Assembly: GCA_963662175.1 (NCBI GenBank)
Contig: OY759220.1
Coordinates: 46,968,136-47,032,135 of the forward strand
DNA length: 64,000 nucleotides
Source: Aradus depressus
Lineage: Eukaryota > Arthropoda > Insecta > Hemiptera > Aradidae
Direction: 5' to 3'
Of this stretch, positions 10,472 through 21,880 are shown piece by piece. The notes below the pieces were generated by a model. It worked only from the letters and a program-made list of their open reading frames with translations, searched no databases and was not told where the DNA came from. The stretch's first letter is position 1; the number at the start of each line of letters is the position of its first letter. A program made the position numbers and the translations under genes.

Positions 10472-10511
10472 TATAGAGATAGAGAGAGGGAACGTAGTAG
10501 ATTACAAATGA

Positions 10512-10556
10512 TTCGAGGTGGGGAAGTACTGCGACTACTTTTCTTCTCTGTCCTCC
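10512..10556 (+). repeat. Family D, terminal fragment
   Basis: ATTCGAGGTGGGGAAGTACT followed by GCGACTACTTTTCTT matches the right end of family D. Confidence 0.4.
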
Positions 10557-12866
10557 ATTTCCTGTTGTACCTAGTTGCCAATGTACTTTACCCATATGAC
10601 TATTCTGGTACTACATAGTGTGGTACTATTCTTCATCATGGCCATGTAACATAGCCGTCTTATTTTGGCTATGTCTGTCTTTATCCTCACAAAGTCTGAA
10701 TTTCGACTGAGCATGCGCCTTATGGCTCTGTTCTATTCTGTGTGTGGTACAAGCCTCTCCTGGTTTCCACAAATGAACACTGAGGTCACGTCATGTTTAG
10801 ACTCCCCTTCTTCAGAAGCACGCCTAATGGCTCAGTCTCTCCACTCCATTCCACACTAAATCACTCAAAAAAACCTTCCTTTCAGACTTTTATTTCTTTT
10901 ACACTATTTTTTTTTCTTGTTTTTTCTTGTTTTTTCTGATCCAACAAATTTTATGTTGTGTCACTGATATTGAAGTGCGAGTTGAGTTGGTTTTATTTAA
11001 ATGTCTGCACTAGAGTGCTGATCATGCAGAAGTTCTACCAGGGGAGCTTCCAAGAATAGCTCTTCTACTGGGTGCATTAACGTAATTTTCTTAAGGTCGA
11101 CATACCCTCTCAGATATTGACCGGCCGAGTAACGCAGACATGTCTGAGAAAGTGTAAAAAGAAATAAAAAATATATATATAAAATAACGTCCCTTAGCAA
11201 TACACTTTCTCTGTTATCCATTTTAGCCTTCGTCGATCTGGACATGTCGCCATAGATCCGCCTTTGCGCACTTCCGTTGGTAATGCTACTATGGCTACAT
11301 TTGACGACACTAATAGGTGATACCCTGACTGGATAACGAATGACAAACGTAGTCTAGTGTTCAAAGTAAGGAACGCTGAGACGGACTATAAAATATTCCT
11401 TTTTGTAATGAGAGGAGGGGAGGGCAGAGGTTATCAATCAGATGTCATTTGTTTACCCTTTAGACCTCGTCTCCGCAAGATCCTCATCTGTAATTCTAAT
11501 GCCCTGCTCTGGGCTGGTTGACTCCCCCACCAGGACGCGCCCCCTAATGAGAACCGACCCAACCTCGGAATCAGACTTACAGATTTTTCGGCCTCACTTC
11601 AGTCCTCCTCAAACGAATTTTAATACGCACATTAATTTAAAGAAGGTTGACCATTGTCGTGTGATTGGCAGACAGAGAGGATCCCCGTGTGACGGATGTC
11701 TCTTCAGCGGACGCATACGTAAACCAACCACACGATCCCTGCCTTCGTTACATTCTGAATAATGTCTACTGTCCCCGACATCCCAAATCGATAACTTAGA
11801 CTACCATCAAACAGTATTTTTATTCAATCGTAAAAACCTCCTGCGATAAAGACTCAGGAAAGAAAAAAACAAAATAAATACTAAACTCATGGGTAGTCCT
11901 GCTCCTGCCTGGCTCGTAAAAAGGACAACTGGCCTTAGCTCTTTTTTTTTAATATAATTCACATTATTTAACTAATTAATTTAATTTATTTTTATCTTAA
12001 AATTCTTAGTCATTTGAAAATTAGGCGAAGTTATCTCTCATGGCGTAGTGGCTGAGATAGCTGCTTCCTTATGTGCAGTTATATAATATGACGATCCAAA
12101 CTTAGACACGGTATAGTTTTGACAAATGAAAAAAAGGAACAGTAGCTCACCTACGCCTGCCCTTTCAATTTTCAAAAAAATTCTATTAAAATTTAAAACA
12201 GTTTTTTAGATTATCTTTCTTCTCACGGAAACTCCTTGGAAGTGCACAAAGACGGTAAACCGAACTTTAGGCAACACTACTCAAAGTTTGTTTTCATTTC
12301 TCAAAAATGTACTTCAGATCAACCTCCGCTGATTGGTCCATCCAACAGCCAATCTGAAAATCCACGAAGACTCGTACGGTAGTTAGTTCCTAGAAGAGAT
12401 CTGTGGGCGCCTCAGTCGACTGATAAAAAAAAAAAAATTGCGAGTTTGTGATCTGAGGAATGAGAAATGGATTGGAAAAAAGTGGACACCTCTGCAAGAT
12501 TTACCGGAAGTATGGATTATTAAGCTTCCCAGAGAAGCTTAAGAAGCACAGGTAAATTGTTTTTTTAGAAGGTTGTTAAATTGCCATAAGCCTTATTGAT
12601 ATTCGAGAGAGAAGCCTCCTGTCGTCCATCTTGGATCAGGATTACAAAGTGGTATACGCCGCGGTAGCCGATACCCTTTTCAAGTTAGTCACATATGTTA
12701 GGCAGCAATCACCGATCTCTAACACATCAATATCTGTCTAGTCTCAGCCTTAATTTATGTCCAACTGTTAATATAATTCTGAAGCTGAAAATGAACTTTG
12801 TATCAGGTTCCAAGGATGCGTTCATGATGGGAGATGCCTCGTCATATCAAACACTATTCTTCTCCA
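10557..12866. other. Unrecognised sequence
   Basis: The longest stretch with no family I recognise. It has several frames of 64-106 codons without domains. A perfect A-box match (TGGCGTAGTGG, about 12043) lacks a good B box. Confidence 0.4.
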
Positions 12867-13355
12867 AGTAGTCCGGGCTTCAGTCCGTCCCAAGTCCATC
12901 CTCACTCCATCTCCACGTAGTCCGGGCTTCAGTCCGTCCCAAGTCCATCATCACTCCATCTCCACGTAGTCCGGGCTTCAGTCCGTCCCAAGTCCATCCT
13001 CACTCCATCTCCACGTAGTCCGGGCTTCTGTCCGTCCCAAGTCCATCCTCACTCCATCTCCCCGTAGTCCGGGCTTCAGTCCGTCCCAAGTCCATCCTCA
13101 CTCCATCTCCACGGAGTCCGGGCTTCAGTCCGTCCCAAGTCCATCCTCACTTCATCTCCACGTAGTCCGGGCTTCAGTCCGTCCCAAGTCCATCCTCACT
13201 CCATCTCCACGGAGTCCGGGCTTCAGTCCGTCCCAAGTCCATCCTCACTTCATCTCCACGTAGTCCGGGCTTCAGTCCGTCCCGTCCATCCTCACTCCAT
13301 CTCCTCATAGTCCGGGCTTCAGTCCGTCTCAAGTTCATCCTCACTCCATCTCATC
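12867..13355. repeat. 49-bp minisatellite, about 10 units
   Basis: Units begin CACGTAGTCCGGGCTTCAGT and continue CCGTCCCAAGTCCATCCTCA. Single-base variants (ACGTAG/ACGGAG, CATCC/CATCA) mark subtypes, and one unit has a 4-bp deletion near 13282. Confidence 0.96.
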
Positions 13356-13549
13356 GATATTAGTTGATATTCATTTATATTTTTTTAAAGTCAGATGTTC
13401 AAAGTAAAATATTTAAGAATTAGGACATTTTCCCAGATTAAAAAAAAAAGAGGAAGGACAATGAAAAAGTCGTCCAAGGGACCTAAGCATTCAATTCTTT
13501 TAACCCTTCCATGTAGTGGTTTTAGTGAGTACCCGTCATCGCGCAAGCT

Positions 13550-13665
13550 CGAGACATTTAACTTGCTCTCCGAAGAACGGCGTCCTCAAGGTGGTTTACC
13601 TAGGGGTCTCAGCAGGATTTGAAGCCACGATTCAGACAAGCATGCTAGTGGCGCTCTCAGGTATC
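13550..13665 (-). repeat. tRNA-derived SINE, degenerate 5' part
   Basis: Read on the minus strand, the order is a worn promoter region (GAAGCC near the B box), then CTTGAGGACGCCGTTCTTCG, which matches the AAGCACGCCGTCCTTCGG segment of intact SINE copies. Confidence 0.4.
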
Positions 13666-14189
13666 CTCTGTTTATGTCCGACATTAAGCAAATTTATACC
13701 ATACAGAAAAATATAATGAGAACCAAATCAATTTAGAAACAGGAAATATGTTATAAAACAGTGAATTTTGATGTCTCGAAGTATGGAAATGTGAGGTTGA
13801 CTTTGGTTAATTAAATGTCAAAAGATATCCAAAGATTAGGATGAAACTATAAAACTTCAAAAAGTGTACACAAACCAAAGCCATAAAGGCAGGAGAGCCA
13901 TTTTTGGAACCATCAATCCTAGGAGTTAACTAATTTTAGGAAAATATCTGACTAATTTATTCAATTCCTCAAGATAAGAATGTCCTAAAACTGAAGAAGA
14001 ATTATCAATTTTCAATTAATGATTCCTTTTAAGGCTATAAAATGTTTTTTTTTTTTTTTTCTACATCTTCGGGGTCAATGAAAAGTCAATGGCATTCATA
14101 TGGAATCCAGTGTCGCAGGAGGAAACTGTTGACTGCAAGTATAACATGCCCATGTTACCAGGGTAATGCAAAATTTTGCAATGCGTGTA
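13666..14189. other. Unrecognised A+T-rich sequence
   Basis: Nothing supported, apart from a T-run at about 14044-14060. Confidence 0.45.
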
Positions 14190-14272
14190 CTTTGAACTTC
14201 AGACTTGGAAATATCGAATTTCTGACTGATTACATAACTTCCCCCATACTTCGTATAGCTAAAGGAAGTAAT
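14190..14272 (-). repeat. Family D, left-end fragment
   Basis: ATCGAATTTCTGACTGATTA, CATAACTTCCCCCATACTTC and GTATAGCTAAAGGAAGTA match the family D left end in reverse, including the TIR. Confidence 0.75.
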
Positions 14273-14805
14273 AAATGAGTCAATAACTAATATTTATGGT
14301 GAACCTCTGACCTTTTATGGGGTCCATGACCATGGGATGCAAAATAGAAGTATATGCACTTCGCTATAATCGCAGTTTTATCTTACATAGCCCAACCTAT
14401 TTTTAATTGCACGTTTAAAGTTAAAAGAAATATAATCTCCGAGAACTCTTCATTACAAAGCGGCTATTTAAGCCACTGCACCGAGAATTAGTCTCATTGA
14501 GAAGTGTTATTAAAGAGCCTCTCTTTGAGAAAGAGACCGTGTTGTTTGCAGGGGTGGTTCTTACCTGAGTGTCGGCCTGTGCTTCTGGGGGGTCTGCGGA
14601 AATCCGTCCACCAGTCCACGTAAAATCAACACAGTTCCCAACCCGATTCTTTTCCGTTTCAATTAAATTTCTCGTTTGAGTTCGTAGACAACACAGACAC
14701 GTTTTCTAGTTCAATTTCAGTTTCCGTCTCATATCGCAGTTTCTGAGGAATGAAACTATCAAAGTCCTATAAACATACATTTTTCGTCAAAATAAGCAAA
14801 CTAAA
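14273..14805. other. Unrecognised sequence
   Basis: No supported feature. Confidence 0.4.
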
Positions 14806-15008
14806 AAAAAATAAATTGACAAATCATATCTGAAACCAATCGACCGATGATTTCGTTGAAAATCGATCGGTGTCTCCTCTTACTTAGAGGCGATATTAGG
14901 GTGTTTGTGTTCAGCGTCCTGCTCTAAATCCGCCTTCTCTTCGGTCGATTTAGCTGAAAATTGATAAGCCTCGTCCTTATGATGAATTATGTATATAATT
15001 TAGTGTCG

Positions 15009-15542
15009 ATACATTCATGACACAGGATGTCAAATATAAGATAGTCTGACCTTTCACAGATTTTTATTGGTAGTAATAGCTAGCCGGCCTTCGAGGTTTC
15101 CCTCATCATCAGGCAGTCTGATAAAAAAATAAAAATTTTGAATAAAACTAAATAATGTAATAAAAATAAATAAATAACAATCTAAAACATTAACAATTTA
15201 AAATATCATGGATGGGGACAGACGAGTTATTCCTGTCCACCATCTGAGTCACAACTCTCAGTCTCAGATGGTGGACAAGAATAACTCGTCTGTCCCCATC
15301 CATGATATTTTAAATTGTTAATGTTTTAGATTGTTATTTATTTATTTTTATTACATTATTTAGTTTTATTCAAAATTTTTATTTTTTTATCAGACTGCCT
15401 GATGATGAGGGAAACCTCGAAAGCCGGCTAGCTATTACTACCAATAAAAATCTGTGAGAGGTCAGACTATCTTATATTTGACATCCTGTGAAATAATCAC
15501 TTCTCACTACATCAGCCATCTTCATATTATACATTCATGACA
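15009..15542. mobile_element. Hairpin element family 3, foldback copy with 14-bp TSD
   Basis: ATACATTCATGACA (15009-15022, 15529-15542) flanks 506 bp. The arms are nearly perfect inverted repeats of about 225 bp (CAGGATGTCAAATATAAGAT on the left, its complement ending near 15490), with a short spacer near 15248-15262. A unique tail (AAATAATCACTTCTCACTAC to CATATT) lies only on the right. The right arm carries a hammerhead-like core. No coding capacity. Family 3 also occurs as a fragment at 24963-25052. Confidence 0.9.
15397..15432 (+). ncRNA. Hammerhead-like ribozyme core, family 3
   Basis: CTGATGA (15399-15405), extra T, stem II GAGG/CCTC with GAAA loop (15407-15418), GAAA (15419-15422), and palindromic AGCCGGCT as stem III followed by A. 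Stem I pairing is only two base pairs within one unit. The mirrored left arm has the motif on the minus strand. Confidence 0.4.
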
Positions 15543-15660
15543 TGTGTGTTACTGGATAAGAACCTATTGATTTCAACCATATCTGTAGATTGATTTCATA
15601 GGTAGAAAAAAACTTGATTGATTAATTCGATCTGGGGAAGCACATTGCCTGTGATCCGAC

Positions 15661-16336
15661 CCCTTTTCCCCTTTTTTTAGGTTGAATCCTCGGAAAGCCC
15701 TGAGCTGGGATTAGACGCGGTGTTTGGGACCCCAGTATGAGCTCTGCTCTCTTCTCCAGCCTATTGACAAAGGACAATATGATTTCTTGAGCTCTCGACA
15801 AAAAAAAAAAAAAAAACGGGAACACTCGAACTAATATGGAAGGTATGGGACGATGACCGCATGTGATCCGTGTGGTTTCCTCGCGAGTCTATCGGTATTT
15901 CGACGCGGATCGCTCTCAATAGGGTTGTACAATGGCTCCCATCACTCCCGCCTCCCCTTATTGCAGATTCCACGAAGGAATCCTCTTTCTTTTTTTCTCT
16001 CTTTTTCTTTCTTGTATGCCATCTAACGGATAGTTCACACGAATCAAAATGAGTGGTAATGATCCTTTTACTCTATGACGACGTCGAAGGAACTGAATTC
16101 TTTAGTTTGACATGGTAATTCAGAAAATATCTTACAGGAGAAGGTAGGATCAGTGTTTTCTTTTCCCCCCCTAATTTTGATAACGTATCTCGTTTTATTT
16201 TATTTGTGGTAAACATTGTTCTGTGTTCGTAATCCGAACACCCCAAATGGACTATATAACCATCCGGGTCTATAAATTCACAACTGTGATGTTCCCAGAG
16301 GTTTGCCGAGTTCGCAGTAAATTTGACTGTACTCAC
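15661..16336. other. Unrecognised sequence with an A-run at 15801-15817
   Basis: Overlapping 60-87 codon frames on both strands have no recognisable domain. Confidence 0.4.
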
Positions 16337-16610
16337 CAGATATGAAATTTCATGTCGCTAATATTCATTACATCGGTAGTTGTTGGAGTTTTTGAATCGA
16401 GCCCCCTAGAGAGTTCTGGGTTCACATATAAAATTTCATGTCGATACATTCATTCTATCGGCAGTTATCGTGTTCCGACACACAGATAGACAGAATGTTT
16501 TTCTTGTTTTGAGTCTAGAGGTTGGAAAACGTAAAATTCCGTTGAAACTCCGCATCGAATTGTTGACCGATTACATAACTTCCCCTATACTTGGTACAGC
16601 TGGGGATGTA
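16337..16610 (-). repeat. Family D, long copy
   Basis: It has ATGTCGATACATTCATTCTA, ACACACAGATAGACAGAA, GTTGACCGATTACATAACTT and CAGCTGGGGATGTA, i.e. the left two-thirds of the family in reverse, ending at the TIR. Confidence 0.8.
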
Positions 16611-16784
16611 AACAAACATTCCTTCCCCTTCCACTTGCCCTTCTACACCTCATTCTTCTTCGCTCTTCTTTCGCTTTTCGAGAATGTTATTTTCTCTATT
16701 ATTTCCAACTTTAGCGAAAAAAAGTCTAGATCAAAAGTTATTTAAAGCAAAATGTCTTTCAAAAAGATTCTGTACTTTTTTTTT

Positions 16785-16990
16785 TCAAATAGTAACTGAG
16801 AAAATATGAAATAACTCGAAGTAAACTGTTCATATGTATCAAAAACTCTATTCCCTAAAGGGCCAGATATGAAGTTTGGTTGAATAGGTTCAGCCATTTT
16901 TCCGTCATGATGGGGCAAATAGACAGTCGCGAAAGCTAAAAACCACATGTATGGTCTTGGGTAGATTTCGAAAATACCCAAACACCCACT
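16785..16990 (+). repeat. Dispersed repeat R2, copy 1
   Basis: It shares a series of blocks with 32447-32690: GAGAAAATATGAAATAACT, AATATGAAGT/AGATATGAAGT, GTTCAGCCATTTTTCCGTCA and GAAAGCTAAAAACCA. The family is unknown to me. Confidence 0.55.
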
Positions 16991-17134
16991 TACTAATTTA
17001 TCTATAAAGATTCTGCGAGACATGTCACAATAATAGGTCCAACATATGAAAATGTCTTTCCCAAGAAACAGGCAATTGATCATTTGTTAAAGTTGAGAGA
17101 AAAACTGGTAAAGATGTGGAGGGTAGATATGTTT

Positions 17135-17176
17135 GAGGGGGGCCTCCAGGTGATGTTGTCCTTGGAGGCCCCCCTC
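17135..17176. other. Perfect G+C-rich hairpin, 14-bp stem
   Basis: GAGGGGGGCCTCCA (17135-17148) pairs exactly with TGGAGGCCCCCCTC (17163-17176) around a 14-nt loop. It is not linked to any gene I can see. Confidence 0.85.
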
Positions 17177-17397
17177 GGGGAGGTGGAGAAGAGCGGAATG
17201 GACGTTTGACAGAGATAATAGAATTCTTGAGGACTGACAGAGGGCCAGGTATAAAGACGGACTAATGAAACAGCTAACCTGACCTGGCCAGACAGCATGG
17301 GACCGAACCTCTTCTCGCGGTGCTCCGCTCTCACTCTGTTTCATCTCCTCACTAACCCATGCAGAATCTCATACGGACAACTATTATATTAGGCGAA

Positions 17398-17545
17398 ATT
17401 GGGGGCATTAGAGGGGGAATATCTCAAAAACTGTAAAAACTGCCAATTTAATGAATGTATTTACAAGACATAATATATGAGGATTGAGAAGAATAAGTTG
17501 ATTAAGTATAATTCGAGCTGAGGAAGCACATTCTGCGACAATGTT
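17398..17545 (+). repeat. Family D, 3' half, diverged
   Basis: ACTGCCAATTTAATGAATGT, TATGAGGATTGAGAAG and AATTCGAGCTGAGGAAGCAC match family D; the middle is deleted. Confidence 0.65.
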
Positions 17546-18364
17546 TTTTGTTTTAATAGTAATCAATGTTTGTTCTGTTTCCTTGGGTCCTGGGTTCCGT
17601 TCTTAACCGCAATAAGCAAAAGCTATGCTTGATGAACTTTACTGTTGGGAATTCGACAACCCTCCTTTAAGCGTTATGTTTTCGTACAAGAAAATGAATA
17701 TAGGTAATGGTGGGAATCGAGAAAGCATCACGAATGAGTTAGAAAACTAATAATGTTTTTGCTATGTACTTGATGTTTGGGAGTTGTCCCCTTCTTCTCC
17801 AGAAAAAAAAAAAAAAAAAAAAAAAAAACATTTTTGGATACGCCACTAAACGAGAGAACAATAACGTCCACATACTGCTGGGACTATCTCATTCTGGAGG
17901 TGTCATGATCTTGGAAGACTAACTGGAATGAAAGAGAAGAGTTGGTGGAGATGAGCCGGGGTGGTTCCGCACGTTAGCCGCGATTCTCTCCGGAGTCCTG
18001 GACAATTAGGAAGCAAGGGACAATAGCGCCGGGTTTTGTTTTCCTAATGAGCCATGCTGCATTCCATGATCCCGGACACCTACCGATGTCTTTCATGGAC
18101 GTCTTCCACTTGCCAGCAGACCACAGAGAAGAGTCGGAAACTCTCTTCTGTTATCTTTCTCATGAGTCATTGCAGAAGCAGAGCCAAGGGACTTCCAAGG
18201 ACCTTCGGCTTCCGTTCAGCCACTGGAATAGGAAGATAACAGAGGTGCTCTTGTTGGGATAATAGGAACTGAGTATCTTCCAGATGAGGACGAAACTGAT
18301 CTCAATTCAAGAGGTGCCCCCCCACCCCTTCATATAATCAAATTAATGGGCTACTAGTCTACTA
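17546..18364. other. Unrecognised sequence with A26 run (17803-17828)
   Basis: Two overlapping frames near 18047-18262 lack domains. No promoter or splice context is recognisable. Confidence 0.4.
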
Positions 18365-18545
18365 GATTCCAAATATGAAAAAAAAATTATGTCTGTGTAT
18401 CTGTGAACACGAAAACTCCCGATAAAATGAATGTATCGACACGAAATTTTATATGTGAATTCAAAACTTCATAAAGACGACTATTACAAATTTTCAGCGG
18501 AATCGGTAGAAGGGAAGGGACGATATCTCATGACCTAGGGCCCTA
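18365..18545 (+). repeat. Family D, internal fragment
   Basis: TCTGTGAACACGAAAACTCC, AATGAATGTATCGACACGAA and TTTTCAGCGGAATCGGTAGA match the family core. Confidence 0.75.
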
Positions 18546-18999
18546 TTCCTCTCAATATCAATCGAAACTGTTATTTGGGAACAGAGTGTTTGACGGTGCA
18601 TTGTCCGGAACTGTTCCTAGCACACTTCACTCCTGTTATTGCACTCCAACAGTTTCCCCTGAGAGTTCGTCACTGTTATCGGACAATAACTGTTCCAACG
18701 AGCCAATTCCATACAAAATGCCTTCATGTAGCCATCTTTTTTTAAACAAGATTACACCAATTATGTCACCTTCTCTGTTGCTATTCACTTAAAATTCCTA
18801 GGAGACAGTGGATCCACGTCATGTGTTGTTCCATAGATCTAGTCTCAAGACTGCTCCTATACCTTCGAAACGGTAAACAATTACCAAACTATGAGAAGCC
18901 TGGCAGCTTTGTGGTAACGAGAGCCAGGCTACCATGGCAACCGTTGGATATGGGTTCGAATACCGCAACAACAAGAAGAAACCTGTGTTATTTAACATT
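18546..18999. other. Unrecognised sequence
   Basis: GGGTTCGAATACC at about 18952 looks like a Pol III B box, but I could not place it in a known SINE. Confidence 0.35.
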
Positions 19000-19302
19000 A
19001 AAACTGTAATAATGTCCGAGGCAATGAATATACTGACACGAAATTTCATACTTAATTCAAAACCTCATGAGGACGCACCTATTAATTTTTGGCGAAATCT
19101 GCCGAAGGGAAGGGAATGATATAACCTTATAACTACTGATATAATGAATATCGACTCCACAGTTAGTATGAGGATTGAGAAGCCCCTAAGTAAGTCAACT
19201 AATGATTGTTAACCAAAACAGTCGATTGGTTTTGGAGAGAGAGCGACAACTTAATTGATTAGTTCGTGATGGGGAAGTACATTGCCGGTCATTCACTGAC
19301 TT
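19000..19302 (+). repeat. Family D, 3' two-thirds
   Basis: AATATACTGACACGAAATTT, GCCGAAGGGAAGGGAATGAT, GATTGGTTTTGGAGAGAGAG, GATGGGGAAGTACATTGCCG and the terminal GGTCATTCACTGAC are all present. Confidence 0.82.
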
Positions 19303-19345
19303 TTTTTTTCTTTTCGTTCTCCAAATAAATACTCTTGTTAGAAAA

Positions 19346-19443
19346 TAACTTATGTGGCAGTTTGAGAATAAAACGTGTTATGTGTCAGTTTGAGGATGGA
19401 ACGTGTTATGTGCCAGTTTGAGGATGTAACGTGTTATGTGCCA
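19346..19443. repeat. 28-bp repeat, 3+ units
   Basis: GTTATGTGTCAGTTTGAGGA and variants recur at a spacing of 28 bp. Confidence 0.88.
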
Positions 19444-20042
19444 TCTACATTCATGAATATTTAAATAGGACACTGGAGGATTAGCAACACTTTTGATAAT
19501 CACTTTTTCAACAAGATTTAATTCCCGAACCTGGCCACAGACACAGACGCAGACCAATGCCTCCTAACCTTGTATCAGACGTCAACTCCGAGATAAACTT
19601 GTTTTCATCTTCTATTTGATACCCATATTTATTAGTTTATTTTCTTAGTTTATTTTTATTTTTTTTATTATTTCCCTTCTCCATACACACAAAAAATTCA
19701 TTAGTTATTCATACGGAATCATTGATAATTAATCAGGTCTTAAAAGCTTAGTCTTTTAAAGTAATTAATGAAGACTTTGGCTCGAAGAAATTTGAAAAAA
19801 AAAATTGTATAAATGTTTATGCAGTTGTAAAATAAATTCATGTTGCGGGAAAAACATTTTTATGTTTAAGAGATAAAAATATCACATATCTTCTTAATGT
19901 TTACTTACCAGCTTCAGGGAAAGCTTGCATTGGTCAGAAAATGTTGAATTTACATCGAAATTTCTGATTACAAAAATTTTAAAAATAAATTCATTCTGAT
20001 CACTGACTATTTACTTTCCCAGTAATCAATATATATATATAT
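19444..20042. other. A+T-rich, unrecognised sequence
   Basis: Nothing supported, apart from a short TA run near 20028-20044. Confidence 0.45.
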
Positions 20043-20617
20043 ATAGCTCTCCCTCCAAAGCCAAACGGTTTGGACTAAAATACAATATTTGACCTAAATA
20101 TTGGCTTTTGAATCCTCATACTAAAGGTTTCGATACATCCATTGCATTGGCAGGGTATTTGTCGAGTTCCTCTTCTCTGGTCCTTTGAATTCCCTTTTAC
20201 CGATTTCATGGAAAATTAATAGGTGCCTTTGTTGTGGGGTTTTGAATTTAAATAGAAAATTTCATGTCGATACATTCATTACATCAGTTATTAATTTTTG
20301 AGTTGAGCCACCTCTGATCCTCCCCTCCTCTTATACTGATTCCGCTGAAAATTAATAGGTGTGGTTCTTGAAGGGCTTTGAATTTATAAATAAAATTTCA
20401 TGTCGATACATTCATTACATTAGTTATTAATTTTTGAGTTGAGCCACCTCTGATCCTCCCCTCCTCTTATACTGATTCCGCTGAAAATTAATAGGTGTGG
20501 TTCTTAGAGGGCTTTGAATTTATAAATAACATTTCGTGTCGATACATCCATTCTATCGGGAGTGTGTTCACAGAAACACACACATACATGTAGACATTTA
20601 AAATTTCATTGAAAACT
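20043..20617 (-). repeat. Family D, long copy with an internal 136-bp duplication
   Basis: The segment from AGTTATTAATTTTTGAGTTG through TCGATACATTCATTACAT is present twice, 136 bp apart (20286, 20422). It forms an inverted pair with the next entry. Confidence 0.82.
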
Positions 20618-21000
20618 CTTCTGTCCGCCTGTGTGTCCGTCTGTCTGTGAACATAACTCTCGGGAGAATGAATGTATCGACAGGAAATTTTAGCTGTGTA
20701 TCCAGTATCCTCGAAGGACGACTTCTATTGATTTCCAGCGGAAACAGCCGAGTGGAAGTCGGAGGGGGGGGAACCAATTCCAAAAACCCAATAACTGCCC
20801 ATGTAATGAACGTGCCGACAAAAAATTTAGTATGATAATTCTGAAGCCCTGTAAAATCAACTTTACTTCATTTTCAGCCCAAACTGTTGATTGTTTTTGT
20901 ACTTCATTTTCAGCCCAAACTGTTGATTGTTTTTGGAGTGAAAGCAAAAACGTAATTGCTTTGTTCGTTCTGGGGAAGTACCTTGACGGTGATTCGCTGA
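20618..21000 (+). repeat. Family D, long copy, head to head with the previous
   Basis: It has GTCTGTCTGTGAACATAACT, GAATGAATGTATCGACAGGA, CAATAACTGCCCATGTAATG, a tandem 36-bp duplication (TTCATTTTCAGCCCAAACTG at 20867 and 20903) and CTGGGGAAGTACCTTGACGG. Together with 20043-20617 it forms an inverted repeat of about 950 bp. Confidence 0.82.
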
Positions 21001-21082
21001 CAACTTTTTTTCATTTATGTCTTTTAATAATGTTTTCGAACACTGACAACAGCAGATATAAAAGAAAACAATAAAAAAGTAA

Positions 21083-21236
21083 ATGTTTTTCCAAGTTATT
21101 GCAATAATATTTTTCCATGTTATTGCAATAATGTTTTTCCAAGTTATTGCAATAATGTTTTTCCATGTTATTGCAATAATGTTTTTCCATGTTATTGCAA
21201 TAATGTTTTTCCATGTTATTGCAATAATGTTTTTCA
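21083..21236. repeat. 24-bp minisatellite, 6 units
   Basis: The unit ATGTTTTTCCATGTTATTGC AATA repeats with one common variant (CCAAG for CCATG). Its 24-bp period opens spurious frames on both strands. Confidence 0.96.
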
Positions 21237-21634
21237 TTATTATTATTATTTTTCAATTGTGTTTCCATAAAGTGCCGTAGGAGAGAAAATAAAACGGAAA
21301 TGTGTTGTGAGTGATCCTTTGAGAGAGAAGGAAACCCTGGAGTGAGTGACGTGATGTGCAAGTGTGAGGTATACCCACCTCATTTCCCAGGAAAACTCAT
21401 TATTCCCATAGAAGCCATTTTGGGAAAAGCGTTCATAGCTGGAAACCTTTGGGAAACGCTCCACTTTCTTGCAACTGGTTCCATCCCAGTATTTTCAGGC
21501 GCGGGGGCAAACCGGGCAATCTGCGTTTGTCTGTAAAATATGGGAACTAGTATTTTTTTAAATAATACTATTTTCTTGCTTGTTTAACACCGATTGGAAC
21601 CCTTTCCCCCTGAAAGTGCAATGAAAAACGTGTT
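21237..21634. other. Unrecognised sequence
   Basis: No supported feature. Confidence 0.4.
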
Positions 21635-21880
21635 CAGTGAATCACCAGCAATGTTCTTCCCCAACACGAATTAATCATTTAAGTTTTCGCTCTCTCTCTC
21701 TCTAAAACCAATCGACTTGTTGAGCTAAAAACCAATAGTTGACTTACACAGGCAGTTATAGTTAGTTTTTGTGTTGAATTTTCCTCCACTGATCCTCCTT
21801 CTCCCTTAGGTCGATTTGATGGGTCGTCCTTAGGTTGTTGTGGATACAGATATCAAATTGTCTTTATATATATTTTCTGT
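21635..21880 (-). repeat. Family D, right half
   Basis: GTGAATCACCAGCAATGTTC, TTCCCCAACACGAATTAATC, a TC-expanded TTTTCGCTCTC region and ACCAATCGACTTG are in family order. Confidence 0.75.

Larger units (their letters stand above)
14806..15660. repeat. Family D inverted pair split by a hairpin element
   Basis: Positions 14806-15022 are family D in minus orientation (ACCAATCGACCGATGATTTC, GTCGATTTAGCTGAAAATTG, GTCGATACATTCATGAC). Positions 15543-15660 are family D in plus orientation, ending TTCGATCTGGGGAAGCACAT. The family 3 hairpin element sits at the turn-over point, duplicating ATACATTCATGACA. Confidence 0.7.

Noticed and set aside
9706..10618. Two similar short proteins on opposite strands (a gene pair)
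   Set aside because: They are the two mirrored arms of the foldback MITE.
12035..12110. tRNA gene
   Set aside because: The A box (TGGCGTAGTGG) is perfect, but no proper B box or cloverleaf follows.
18895..18990. tRNA or SINE head at GGGTTCGAATACC
   Set aside because: A B-box-like sequence only; no A box at the right distance and no second copy in the window.
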